Assembly (NCBI RefSeq): GCF_023343835.1 | Contig: NC_064438.1 | Location: 16,225,077-16,289,076 of the forward strand | From: Lagopus muta | Lineage: Eukaryota > Chordata > Aves > Galliformes > Phasianidae | DNA: 64,000 nt | Direction of reading: 5' to 3' | Shown here: positions 47,644 through 58,735 of the stretch, in pieces | Numbering within the stretch: the first letter of the stretch is position 1 | Layout of the letters: the number at the start of each line of letters is the position of its first letter | Made by a program: the position numbers and the translations under genes | The notes under the pieces: generated by a model | What the model saw: the letters and a program-made list of their open reading frames with translations, nothing else | Database searches by the model: none | What the model was told of the DNA's origin: nothing

Positions 47644-50600
47644 GTGGAACTTACTGAAATTCCTTTTCGTTTTAGACCTCTTTTATGGGGAACTGAAAGC
47701 TTTTTAGACGTGCGTTTCCTTTCTTGCTTGGGAAAGGGAGATATGTGTTGGGTTAAAACAATACTTAGGCCTGACTGTTTATACAGGTGGGAAAGCATTT
47801 GGGCAGAAGAGAACTTCTCAGAGTGAACTGGGAAGAGAAAAATAACTTTTTTTTTTTCTCCCTTTTAACCTGATGATGAAGTAGAGGTTCACAGAAGCTT
47901 TCTAGTGTTTGACAACTTCGTGGCAGCTCTTCCTCTCCATGCAACAAAGATGGTTAGTTTCTTATGCCAGTAGCAAGTCATTAAGACTGAGTTGAAAATT
48001 TCAACAGGTATGTAGGTACAACTTAAAAAGAACGGAATAAAAATCAAAGATGAACTGTAATTTATTGTAGCTCTATATTAAAATGTTCTGTAATCATGAT
48101 CTTGTGAATACGTGGGTGGCTGGATTGGTGGTCAGACATCAAATTTGCATTGTCCATAGCTGCTCACGTACTTCAGAACAAAGGCTTAACTTTTCTCTGG
48201 AGCCTATTAAACAGACTGATGTTAATTTTGTTTGTTGTTTGCTTAGACTGTGTTTGTGTTGATCTATTCTGATGTGAAACTTAAGAAACAAATGGCTTCA
48301 GCTTTATATGAATTTGTGTTCACCCTGTTACTCTGTCTTTGCAAAGTGGTGAATGGTGAGTGAATTGCTTATAGAATTATGCTTGACCCTGAGGACTGCA
48401 ATAGGAATGGATGTACTTGGGGTCATGGTACTGGTAAACCACTTGATAGATTATAATTTAATTTCCTTTCTACCAGACAGCCTTGCACAACCACTGTTTA
48501 AATATTGCCACACTTTGCATTGATTCTGAGAAGTTGTTTCATACCTTAGAGATTTATAACATACTAACATATTTTTTCTAATAGAGCAGGGCACTCCTTT
48601 CAATTCCATAATAGTGTTTACCGTTTTCAAGCCACACTAGGGCTATCTGTCAGTTGATTCAAGGCAGTTGTCTTCGTGCGAATTAATATGGCACTGCACA
48701 TGTAACCACAAACACTGGAAACAGTCTGTCCATTGAGATTTCTGGTATTTTCTGATTTTAGAATAAGCAGAAGCAGCACTGAAGTAGTCTCTTACGTGGT
48801 ATTGCAGTTGAGCTTTGCCAAAATGGATAAGTGCAAGGGCAGTGCTTAAAAATAGGGATGGGGATGTGGCAGGAGAAAACCATACTTGGATGTTTCACAT
48901 TCTGTGATGCAGAGTACATGGCAATAACTTTGCTGTTGTTATTTCAAACGTAGTAGGCATCTATTCCTCCCCAGGCTTGGTGCAATCTTAGAACTGTAGG
49001 AAAAACTGAAGATTTGTCCTTATACATAAACTTGTTTAAAAAAATGCAGGTGAAGGGGTTTCTTCCTTGAATGCCAGAACTGGTTTTGTTTTGAGTAACA
49101 GGTCGTGAACGGGGGGAAAAAACCCATAGTGTCCCCTTTTAGATTCTGGATGCCAAATGTGTGTGAAGGGAGCAAGGTCTCTTTCTGGGTCATTTGGTTG
49201 TTGGGTTGGTTTTTTTTTTCCAGTTTATTTTATTCCTCCCTGGTTTGGCAGACGGCTGTCTAGCCAGTAATAGTAGATTATGCAGCGATGGTGGTTCCAA
49301 AATCTTAATGGATAAAATAGTGGTTCTACATCATTTGGAAAATTTGGCTTGCAAATTTTCTCCAGGACTTGGACTAATACAGGCTTGACAAAGGTATGCT
49401 TGTTTCTGATCGGAATTGTTTCCAATTTCTAGCTCGAGTTCCAGATGTTACATTAACTCCAAAGGACACAAATCTTAAAATAAAAAGCTGAAAAAGACTT
49501 TTTCCTTTTTCTGCACTAAAGGTATGATACGCATCCTTGAAAATCTAATATAAAACTGCTTGGAAGTAACATGTTCAAGATTGAACTGGTGGCAAATGCT
49601 TTTTGTTGCAACAAAAGTATAGTCATGTCAGACTCAAATGTAAGTTCTACAGTATGACTTATTGATCTTTTAACAGCTAAAACATCTTCCCAAGTAGAAC
49701 CATCTTGTTAAGGGAAACCTGACACATGGTGCTGTGCTTTAGAAGGTAGGAATAGGGAGAAGGTTTGGTGGCAGGTTGTGGTAAGGACTTTTGACTTTTG
49801 TGCAAATTGGAAGGCTGTCTTGTAGTCAAATACTCAATTTTTGTTTGTTTTGGTGATTGCTTGTTGGGAAGGAGAGTGAATGCAAGATGAAGTGAAAAGG
49901 GTTATTTAAGATAATGAAAACTGCAGTACCGTGCTTGTATTTATATCATGAATAATACTTAATTTGCTTCCTCTACTGTAGTGCACACATACTGCAATCT
50001 ACTCGGAGCTTTGTAAATCACTCCTTGCTGGAGATGATTCTGCCTCAGCCAAGAACGTTGATTAACTAAATACATTCCTTATGGCTCTTTTTCTTTTCCT
50101 CTGTGAGGCCAGTGTTTGTCCTGCTGGAACGACATGAAGGAATTTTTTTTTTCTTTTTTTCTGCTGTCTTCTGTATTATTCTATAAGTCTGATTGTAATT
50201 GAGTGTTGTGGAGGCAAAGTCATGACACTCCTGAAAACCTAGCTTTTTCTTCAACATCTGGTCAGAAATGGCTGGAAATGAAATTTTGAACACAGATTCT
50301 CTAATGCTTCTTCAGCTTGTTGCCAAAAGTTTGCCAAGGGTCTGAAAAAAAATTAAAAATCTGACTTAATTTTGTGTTGAAATGGTCATAGCAAACGGAG
50401 TAGAAGTATGCTTCCAGTGTTCCTTAGATTAAAAAAGGCATCAGTTCTTAAGATTTTCATCGTCTGGGTGGGATTATCAATTCTTCTTAGTACCTCCAAT
50501 TTATGCTTTCTGAGAAAGTGTTGAATCATGCCCATTTATCTTGCTTTAATTGAAAGAATGCATGGAATAGTTTTGCAATTGTGAAGTTTATTTCATTTGG

Positions 50601-50778
50601 TTGTTAATCTATAGTAGAGATCTAAAAGTTGTCTTGCAAGCGAAGCAGTGGAGAGGGCAAAGGAGGGAACCTACTCATTGTGTTGCATGAGGTTTTGCAT
50701 TGCCAAATTCAGTTGGTGAAGGACTGTAAAAATGCATGATGTGCATGTTTGCTGTATAGAATTTTGAAAAATGCTTGT

Positions 50779-50779
<1 letters not shown>

Positions 50780-50811
<32 letters not shown>
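50780..50811 (+). repeat. 32-base poly(T) run
   Basis: Thirty-two consecutive T, the longest homopolymer in the window. It could be the poly(A) tail of an antisense retrocopy, but no transcript-like sequence or target-site duplication was recognised beside it. Confidence 0.92.
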
Positions 50812-50815
<4 letters not shown>

Positions 50816-50920
50816 CCTAAATTAAATCTCAGGCTTAAATTGTTGCTGACTTTGTGAATTATGAGTGTTTCAGTTGGTTGTGAGAGGTGCCATAATGCTG
50901 TTGCATACAGCTGTTTCCAC

Positions 50921-51064
50921 AGATTGTGGAGTCACTGTCCCTGGAGGTGTTTGTGAACCATAGAGTTGTGGTACTTAGGAACATGGTGTAATGGGATTCT
51001 TGGTCACGGGTTGGTGGTTGGACTAGATGATGTTAGAGGTCTCTTCTAGTCCTTCTCCTTCTAT
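50921..51064 (+). mobile_element. CR1 LINE 3'-end fragment, sense
   Basis: Landmarks are GGAGTCACTGTCCCTGGAGG, TGTTTGTGAACC, GGTTGGTGGTTGGACTAGATGA and TTAGAGGTCTCTTCTAG ending in CTTCTATGA. This is the CR1 subtype whose 3' end reads GATCTTAGAGGTC, in the sense direction. Confidence 0.9.
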
Positions 51065-53349
51065 GAGCAGCCAAAGGGTCTGTAATACAGAGCAATAAAG
51101 TTACAAGCTATGCTCTCCAGCCTGGCTGAGGAAACATAAAGTAGTGTCTGGGCTATGTGTCTCAAAAATGTTGCATTTAAGGATGTTTCAAGAAAAACAG
51201 TTGTCATTCCTGTACCTCCAGCATCAAGCTGGCTCTCCAAATTTGAGTGCCTGTAGGTTATATTCAAAAAAAGGCAGATTCTATCAGTCTGTTTGTAACT
51301 ATTTTTGTTGGTTGTGTGTTCAGGAATTTGGCCTCAGAATACCTTGTTTTCTTGAAATAGGTGTTGAACGTCTGGATATTCAAAACTGAAGAAAATCTGG
51401 GAGAAAGTAGAAAAGTGGGGCCTTGGAACCTTAAAAAAAAAAAAAATTAAATAGGAGCTATTTAAGATTTTTATTTTTTTATTTTTTATTTGTTTGCAGG
51501 TGACTAATTCTAAGTGTGATCTCATGGTTATTTGATTTGTTGGTGTCTGTTTTTTCCTGTGATACATAGCCATGGGTAAAGCCCAGACATGGGTGATGTG
51601 AGAAACATGGCCGAGGTGAGGCGGCACCGAAACGAGGCCGAGAAGGTGGCACTGAGACTTGGAAACAAGTTCTGGGCATGCTGGGGTCTGTAATAGGCAG
51701 GAGAGGAAGCTAGAAGCCACGTGGCTTGGTGGGAGAGGCCTTGCCCTTGTTGCCCATCTCTGTGTGTTTTCTCCTGTCAAAATAGGCAGGTTTTCCTACA
51801 GATGCACATGAGAGCTAAACTCTGCTCAAAATGCAAGAAGGACCTTTACAGGTGGCTTTGTGCCTTAAATATACCTATGGTGACACAGAGAGGTTTGCTT
51901 TACTCCTGCAGGAGGTAGAGAAAGCCTTTAATGTTGCATTAGGTTTTCATTTAATACGTACTTTAGCTGGTGCTACAGTAGATTAAAAAGCCTTTGTTCA
52001 TCAACACTGGGTTGTGAAAGTTCTGGGATTTGCTGTCTGTATTTATGCTGGGATTTTCAGTGAATCTTTGGCCTTCATCACTGAAATTTCATGGTAGTTT
52101 TCAGTTCAAACACCCTTGGAACTCAGTGCAGGTTGAAATCTAACCAGTACCAAACTCAGCAGTTGACTTTTGAGCAGTGTGTGCTTTCACAGTGGTAGTT
52201 TTCAGAGCTTGCTATTAATTCCCACTTGGAAGAAACTTGTCCTGATCCCAAATAGACACCGTATTTGCTTTAAAACTGTCATGTACATTGTACTTCTTCA
52301 GAAATGCTACACTTAAAATCACAAGTTGCAGCAGAACCCTCAGGAGAATAAACACGCTGTTGTGAACTTGTTTGCTTTTTGCTATGTTGAAACTGAAAAA
52401 TCCTATGGCTATTTTAACCTCTGTAGAATGCACAGATGGGAAACCTGAGGTCAGGAAGAGGTGGAGGTTCAGTCTGCAGAGATATTATCTGTTTAACATT
52501 AGCTAGACAGAATTGCATGAGATTGCAGTCCTCACAACTGTTTGGCTGAATACCAGTTGTGCATTACATACAGAGAGATAGCCGAGAGCCAGGAGTTTTG
52601 CAATAATGTTTAGAAATTTCCTCTTTTTTAACGAAACAGACCAGATGAAAATTGCTTTCTTTTCCAGTGAATTGTGTTCTCTAAATAAAACAGCTGAAGT
52701 GCTTGCAGGTCTTGTCTAATGCATATCTGAGCGACTTCATCTACGTTTCCCTAAATCTCTGCTGATACTCAATTTTTTTGTTTAGTTATTCAGCAGCTCT
52801 CTAAACACGTTCTGCGTGCTGCTTGGTGGTCCATGCCGTGTTGGCTGCTCGCATGGGCTTGGCTGTCCTCCTTCCCAGCTGCTGAACTCTGCTCGGAGAT
52901 GATGAAATGTGCTGTTCCGTGTAACTAATTTCAGTATTTGCAACAGGGATATTAAGGACAGTCTGAGAGCTATTGCCTTGTGCACCAGGAGGGCAGTGCA
53001 TGTGGTGTGCTTAATGGGTGGTCTGTGGGAAAAGAAAGAAAAGTTTGAGGAACCCCCCCTTGAAAATATGTCCATAGGAAAATGATCTTAAAGGCACACA
53101 GAGGGCTTGTCTCCAGCCTCTGCAGAGGTGGGAGCATGCTGGATTATGCCCACCAAATTCAGTGGTTTGCCTTCTCTGGTATGTGAAAGCTTTTTACTTG
53201 AAGTAGGTAATGTAATTAATGGTGGAAGCAAGAGAAAACAATGAGTAAGTTCAGAGTGTGCTGTCGGAAAGTTTCAAAACGCTTCTTACCCTCCCGGGGA
53301 ATCTGAACCAATCCAAAGTTTCAAAGAAGGAATGAGAAAAGAATAAAGG

Positions 53350-53382
53350 AAAAAAAAAAGGGGGGGGGGGGGGGGGGGGGGG
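53350..53382 (+). repeat. A10-G23 homopolymer pair
   Basis: Ten A are followed by 23 consecutive G. A G run of this length is rare and strongly quadruplex-forming; its true length in the genome is uncertain because polymerases and sequencers slip on it. Confidence 0.9.
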
Positions 53383-55084
53383 AGGAAATTAAAGGTGGCT
53401 TTAGATTTGTTCAGAGAAATCCTTTCATGCCTTTCATCCAGGGGAGGTGAACTAATTCAGGCCAGTTGAGATGAAATCACGTATAATCAGAGCACCATAT
53501 TTAGCTGTGAATTGTGATGTTAGCAGTAACAAGCCACAGGTTGCCAAACAAAATCAACATTAAATTCAGTCTCGTCTTCATAAAACACTGCTGTTTTTGG
53601 GGGGAGAATCCTGCACAATGCAGAAAATATCACAAGATCTTTAAAAAGAAACACAAAACAAAACACCAGGATCTTGTTGTTTATTTAAAAAGCATCAAAC
53701 AACAAAAGCTGGCTAGCAGTTTATCTTGGTATGTTATCATAACATTTGAATGTTAATGTTTGATAAATGTACTGAATGCATCGGTCTTGAGTGGCTGAGA
53801 GGAGCAGTGGTGTGGCTGTGACATTACTGGGATAAGTGTGTGTTTTTCCTTGTTGCTGAGTGCTTCAGGGCACGCAGATGAAACTCCTTTGCTGGGGTGA
53901 GGAATGGTTGTACTAAAATTGTTTCTGAGGAATGGCTATCCAACTTCATTCAGACATCACCTCTTGCAGGCAATTCTAAGCTTTTGTAGGACGTTCTGGT
54001 ATCTTTGGTGCATGTTTTTTCTCTGCACCCCATCTGTGCTGAGAAAAAAGACAAAGCCTGGACAGGCATAATGTCTTCATGCCCTTTGTTCTGTCACTGA
54101 GAGTACATGATCTTCATCCTCTCCTAAAAGCTTTTACTGCTTGGGGTGTTACTTTGCCCCTCTTTTTCTCCCTGCCTCCCCAGCACAGACAACAAACTCT
54201 TCAATTGTTCATGGCTTTTCTGAACCCACTAAACCTTTTCTTTACCCTTTTTTGAGGGTCCTTTGCAACTTGCTGCTATAAAACTATATTTCCTTTAAGC
54301 TTGTGGGTTGTTTGTGTCTTTCCTGCAACATATGTGTGCCTAAAGCTGTTTTACTTCTTGTAGGTGTGTTGGTGGATGAGCAGCCTCTCGTTGCAGCCTA
54401 ATGGCAAATAGATGGCTAAGGTCCTAGATGTCTTCTAGTGTTTAGCAGTGATGCTCGATATAATACTTAACATATATAATAAAAACTGGTATCAAATAGG
54501 TTTGTGTTTTGGGGTGCTAGTGCGGATTGGATTGCTTTGCACTGCCTTAGGCCTAGTGTGACCATGCAAACAACTGATTGCATAGGCTTTTAAAGAAGTT
54601 AAAGAAATGCTTGATGTCTGCTACCTGCTTTGTGTATAAGTATGGGATATTCTTGGTGGTTTAAAATAACACCCTGAGTTTCAGACCTCAATCACACTTG
54701 AAAATAAATTAATTCTAAAGGAGAAGGGAATTAGTGTCAAATGGATTTACCTAGATGGTTAGAGGAGCAGGGTATGGGCAAAGGAGTGCATCTTCCTGTT
54801 GAAGTGGGAAATGAAGCTGTCTGTCTCTGAAGAGCTGTGCCCTTACAGCTCATGGACCCACGCACTCACTCCCTGACTCACAGAGGTGTTGGTGGCAGGG
54901 ATGAAAGGCGTAGCGCGTTGTGGAGCCTTCTGCTGGAAGTGCCTTGTGAACAAGCATTAGCTTGGCTTTCTGACAACCTCCTGGGATGATTAACAGCTGA
55001 AGGAAGGGTAAGTTTGTAGAGGGTGATCATTTTTTTCTTTTAATTTAGTTAATTTTTTTTACAAATGAAGCAAGACGCATGCTG

Positions 55085-55160
55085 CTGAAGCACCTGCCTA
55101 AGTCCGCTGAGGTGGTAAATGTGGGAGTAGAACTGAGGAGCCCTGGTTTTGAGCCACCTT
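55085..55160 (-). mobile_element. MIR-like CORE-SINE relic
   Basis: The plus strand reads AAGCACCTGCCTAAGTCCGC and GGGAGTAGAACTGAGGAGCC then CTGG. This resembles the reverse complement of the MIR core (AAGTGACTTGCCCAAGGTC then GGGATTAGAACCCAGGAGTC). It is short and tentative. Confidence 0.42.
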
Positions 55161-55930
55161 GACAAACTGCTCCCACCTACCTCTGTGTTGCAGCAGCAAT
55201 ATTCTTTCATTTAGTAATTACAGTAGGAATTCACCTTATCTAGAATAATGGGTTTTGAGGATGAAAGTCGCAGTCCTCTATTCTTTGGACTGTGTCTGGC
55301 ATGTTTAAACTCGGATTGAATATGTGCAGTGTGTACAGGAAGATCAACATTTAATCTATCTTTTTGAAGTTGGTGATCAATGGATTTCAGATTCTCTGCA
55401 GCAACAGCAGCTGCCAGCAAAAAGAACTGGGGTTCGGAATACAGAGCTTGGGGTTTTTAAGGAAGAGAAACTATTTTTTTTTTTCTTGAGGAATATATAG
55501 CAACTGCATTAAAAGAGTAAAATCAACTGGTGACTTTGTGGGATTTGTATATGCCATTCTCTTCTTGCTTAGCTAGGTGCTGGATTTATTTAAAGAGGTG
55601 GGGTTGGCAAAACTTTTGGTTCTCATCTTTTCCATGCATGAGTGTTTCTCCTTTTTACCTTCTTCCCTGTTGTGTTGTTGGTAGTAGTGTTGGTTTTTTT
55701 TTTTTATGGTTCTAGTAGCCTCATGAGCTTCCTGCTGTCACCAGCTGCTGTCTCTCACCCCTTGAGCTAACCCATGAAAAATAGGGATAACACTCCAAAG
55801 GGTCACGGCATGTGGAATAACTTCCTTCGCTGAATGTTTGGAAGCAGGCTTATGCTTCGTATAAGAGGCCTAGTTTCCGTGTGTTCCAGAAGAATTAGAG
55901 CTGAAAAAGAAGAGGGATCACTTAAACAAT

Positions 55931-56255
55931 TCTGTGATTCTATGCTGAGATGGAAGGGAGCCTTGAAGACCACCTGGTCCAACACCTCTGCAATAAACAG
56001 GGATACTTACACTAAATCAGCCTGACCTTGGTTGTCTCCAGGGATAGAGCATCCACCATGTCTCTGGATAACCTGTGCCAGTGCCTCAGCGCCTTTATTG
56101 TAAGAAACTTCTTCCTTATATCTGGTCTAAATCTCCCTCTTTTGGTTTGCAGCCGTTTCCCCTTGTCCTATCACAGCAGCCCCTGCTAGAGAACCTGTCC
56201 CCTTCCTTCTTACAGGCCCCCCTTTAGATACTGAAAGGCCTCTAGAACAGTTTGT
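55931..56255 (-). mobile_element. CR1 LINE fragment, about 325 bp
   Basis: The plus strand carries GATGGAAGGGAGCCTTGAAG, ACCACCTGGTCCAACACC, AATAAACAGGGATACTTAC, AGCCTGACCTTGGTTGTCTCC, GTTTCCCCTTGTCCTATCAC and TACTGAAAGGCCTCTAGAAC, the reverse complement of a CR1 3' region like that at 4,704. Unusually, its outer end shows TCTGTGATTCTATG, the sense version of the terminal repeat, instead of the expected reverse complement. Confidence 0.92.
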
Positions 56256-57146
56256 CCTCTAGAACTGGTGTTTATCTGTCGGCTTTAGAGCTGGTGTGAC
56301 CCTACTTACATGCTGTCTCTATACAGCAGCTGTTTTTAACTCTAGAAAGTTGATGCATGCATGCTGGCCCTGTATCCCCTCGTAGTGTTTCCTTAAGACT
56401 GTACACACTTGGGTGCAAAACTTTTGACGTGTTTGTTTTTGCCATCTTGTGTGCCTGTGGCAGCGGGTGTGGGGGTTGTTTTTGTTCCATGGTAATGAGT
56501 GTTTTTGTGGTTTGGGACATTGACTGCTGCAAGAATTATATACTCTTCTCCCTGTCCAGCACTACAGACAGCTTAACCACAGATGTCTCCTGTGCGCTTG
56601 TCCTGCTAAGAATTGATAGAATATTTAAAATACAAGCTGTTGCCCGTGCTGTTATTTTGTGTAGCTGTGTTAGTTAGTATGCTTCTTAAAGTGAGACCTT
56701 GGTTCTGTGTTGTAAGCCAGGCTCCCAGATCCTTGGTCACTTCTGTTAAAAGCACAGCCGAGCCTTTCCATGACCTTTAGCCCAGTTAAGTGTTTGAAGA
56801 AAGGTTAAGCAAGGCTTTTCCCTTGTGCTATACATAGGGTTTTTGCTCTGGAATTGTCATGTCTTCTTCAATTGTAAGGGAATGCAGACAAAATGTAGGC
56901 ATGTCAACAAGTACAAAACGACGATATAAATATGACTGTTTAAAACTGGATAGCCTCAGCCTGTCCTAATAGAACTACTGGATCTTTGCAGCAAACTGGT
57001 GATGTACTTTGCTGTCAATTCTTAATGATCATCTTCGTCTTAATACGTAAATGAGTGTCAAACTGGTTTTCAGAACTATTACTGAACCAACAGCTATTTC
57101 TGAAGGTCACAATTGAAGTGCAATTGCCATTTTTTTTTCACATACT
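56256..57146. other. Intron 1 unique sequence
   Basis: I see no gene or named repeat here. Confidence 0.5.
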
Positions 57147-57385
57147 CGTACAATGGCTTGGGTTGGAGGGGACTTTAAAGCCCACCCAGTTCCACTCCCC
57201 TGGGCTGGGCTGCCCCCCACCCATGCACCCATCCAGCCCAGCCTTGAGCACCTCCAGGGATGGGGCATCCACAACCCTTCTGGGCAGCTGTGCCAGGGCC
57301 TCACTGCCCTCTTGCCTGCTAACATCTAGCCTAAGTTTTCAGTATTTTAGTTTAAAGCCATTCCCCTTTGTCGTATCACTTAGTA
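57147..57385 (-). mobile_element. CR1 LINE fragment, about 240 bp
   Basis: The plus strand reads TACAATGGCTTGGGTTGGAG, CAGCCCAGCCTTGAGCACC, TCCAGGGATGGGGCATCCAC, GGGCAGCTGTGCCAGGGCC and CCATTCCCCTTTGTCGTATC, the reverse complement of a CR1 3' region. Identity to the consensus as I remember it is higher than for most other copies here, suggesting a younger insertion. Confidence 0.94.
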
Positions 57386-58668
57386 AGATAAGGATATAAG
57401 TAAGGGAGCTGTTATAGACTGCTAAAACTCACATGTGTATAGTGATCAACGAAATGTATTGTATAGTAGGACCATAATTCCTCTGTTTTTTTGTATGCAC
57501 TGGACATCTTTTGTGGTGCAGGTAAAAACTATTCTGATTCCATAGTTAAATCCACCTAACACAGAGGACAGGAGGTTTGCCAAGAGCATTCAGAAGATCT
57601 GTAGCAAAGCTGGAAATTGAGCCCAGGCTTGATCCCTACTCAGGCTGCTGAGGACTGTTTTCAGACTGGTTAATGAACTGATGGGAAGCTGTATTTTCAC
57701 CCTCTTGTGCAATATTCTTGCATGTAAATAGCTCTGTCATAAACGCAAGGGTGTGTTTTCCAATTAGCAGATCACTAGCAAAATGATGTTTGTTGAGTGT
57801 AGTATCTTTCTAGAATGAAGTGATGTTCTGCAGCTATTGTGTGATTGTAGAATTGCTACAAATCTGTACGTAAACTGTAGCAGTTTAGGTTGTTATCTGT
57901 GTACATTTTGTTTGATATTTCATGGGACTTCAGGTTCTCTTTTTGCTTTATCAGAGGATTATGAGCTGCAACTATGTATGGAAGTTTTAAATATTGCCTA
58001 TTATGGCAAAATATGAACTGTTCTAGATTTGCTGAAAGAGAGGACAACTTTTTTTTTGCCATCTATGTAAAAATTTTGCCTTTTCATTTGGGTGGTAATA
58101 GGCTGCATGTAAACAGCTTGTCCTTCACGTTCATCATCGTAATGTTTATTCTTTTTCTCTTTTCAAAATAGAAGTTGGTTTCCTTTTTCAGGCAATTTGC
58201 AGTTGTCAGGAGCATTGCTGATGAAAATAGAACGTAGAACTCAGCATTCCTTTGAGACCCTTGGGACTTGCTAGCCGTGAAATAATTTCTCAAGCAAGGT
58301 TTCTTGCGTCTTGTTGTTTAACACAGATGAGTTCATTTGAAGGTCAGCGCTAATCAAAGTTGTTAGTCTTTGGAGTCCTCATCATGTCTCTCCCTTTCCC
58401 CACTGTCCCTTAGTAAAAAGAGGTTTCAAAGAGCCTGGAGTGGGATGCAAAATGAGCTGACCACATATGGATTTTGTATACAGCCTGTGGTGTCAATGTT
58501 TATAAGTTACTGCTTCCACTCAGACTTCTGTAGAAATGCATTGGTGGTTCAACAGAATAAACATGACTGAGTTTATGGGGTGAAGAAGTTGGAGACAGTA
58601 GTAAGAACAGAAATTGTTATTAACTGGCTTTCCTGTTGAGAGTTTTACAGTAGACTTATGAAGATGAA
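57386..58668. other. Intron 1 unique sequence
   Basis: Apart from a tentative MIR-like relic near 57.6 kb, I see no gene or named repeat. Confidence 0.5.
57560..57640 (-). mobile_element. MIR-like CORE-SINE relic
   Basis: The plus strand reads AGAGGACAGGAGGTTTGCC, AAGAGCATTCAGAAG and GCAAAGCTGGAAATTGAGCCC then AGG. This fits, with many differences, the reverse complement of the MIR core through to GGGTTCAATCCC. It is low identity and tentative. Confidence 0.42.
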
Positions 58669-58735
58669 ATCATAAAATGGTTTGGGTTGAAGGGGACCTC
58701 AAGGACCACCTAGTTCCAGCCCCCCTATCATGGGG
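58669..58735 (-). mobile_element. CR1 LINE terminal fragment
   Basis: The plus strand reads TCATAAAATGGTTTGGGTTG, AAGGGGACCTCAAGGACCACC and TAGTTCCAGCCCCC, the reverse complement of the CR1 3' end, truncated to about 65 bases. Confidence 0.9.

Larger units (their letters stand above)
45030..50920. other. Intron 1 unique sequence with homopolymers
   Basis: No exon is recognised. Simple tracts include GTTT units near 45,196-45,215, 20 T at 46,137-46,156, 11 C then 12 T at 46,996-47,018, a long polypyrimidine stretch at 47,597-47,643 and 32 T at 50,780-50,811. A 182-codon frame at 47,278-47,826 runs through a MIR-like relic and the polypyrimidine tract and is not a gene. Confidence 0.55.
51065..55930. 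other. Intron 1 unique sequence
   Basis: No exon is recognised. A 14-base A run lies at 51,433-51,446, a CpG-rich patch at about 51,590-51,700 and an A10-G23 run at 53,350-53,382. Frames of up to 148 codons on the minus strand (51,334-51,780) have no recognisable domain. Confidence 0.5.

Noticed and set aside
47278..47826. A 182-codon plus-strand frame in intron 1.
   Set aside because: It crosses a MIR-like relic and a long polypyrimidine tract that encodes a run of phenylalanine; no domain similarity or splice context.
50780..50811. 32-base T run as the tail of an antisense processed pseudogene.
   Set aside because: No transcript-like sequence, polyadenylation signal or target-site duplication was found next to it, and CR1 machinery rarely makes poly(A) retrocopies in birds.
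51334..51780. A 148-codon minus-strand frame in intron 1.
   Set aside because: Low-complexity Lys/Phe stretches from A/T runs and no recognisable family; likely chance.
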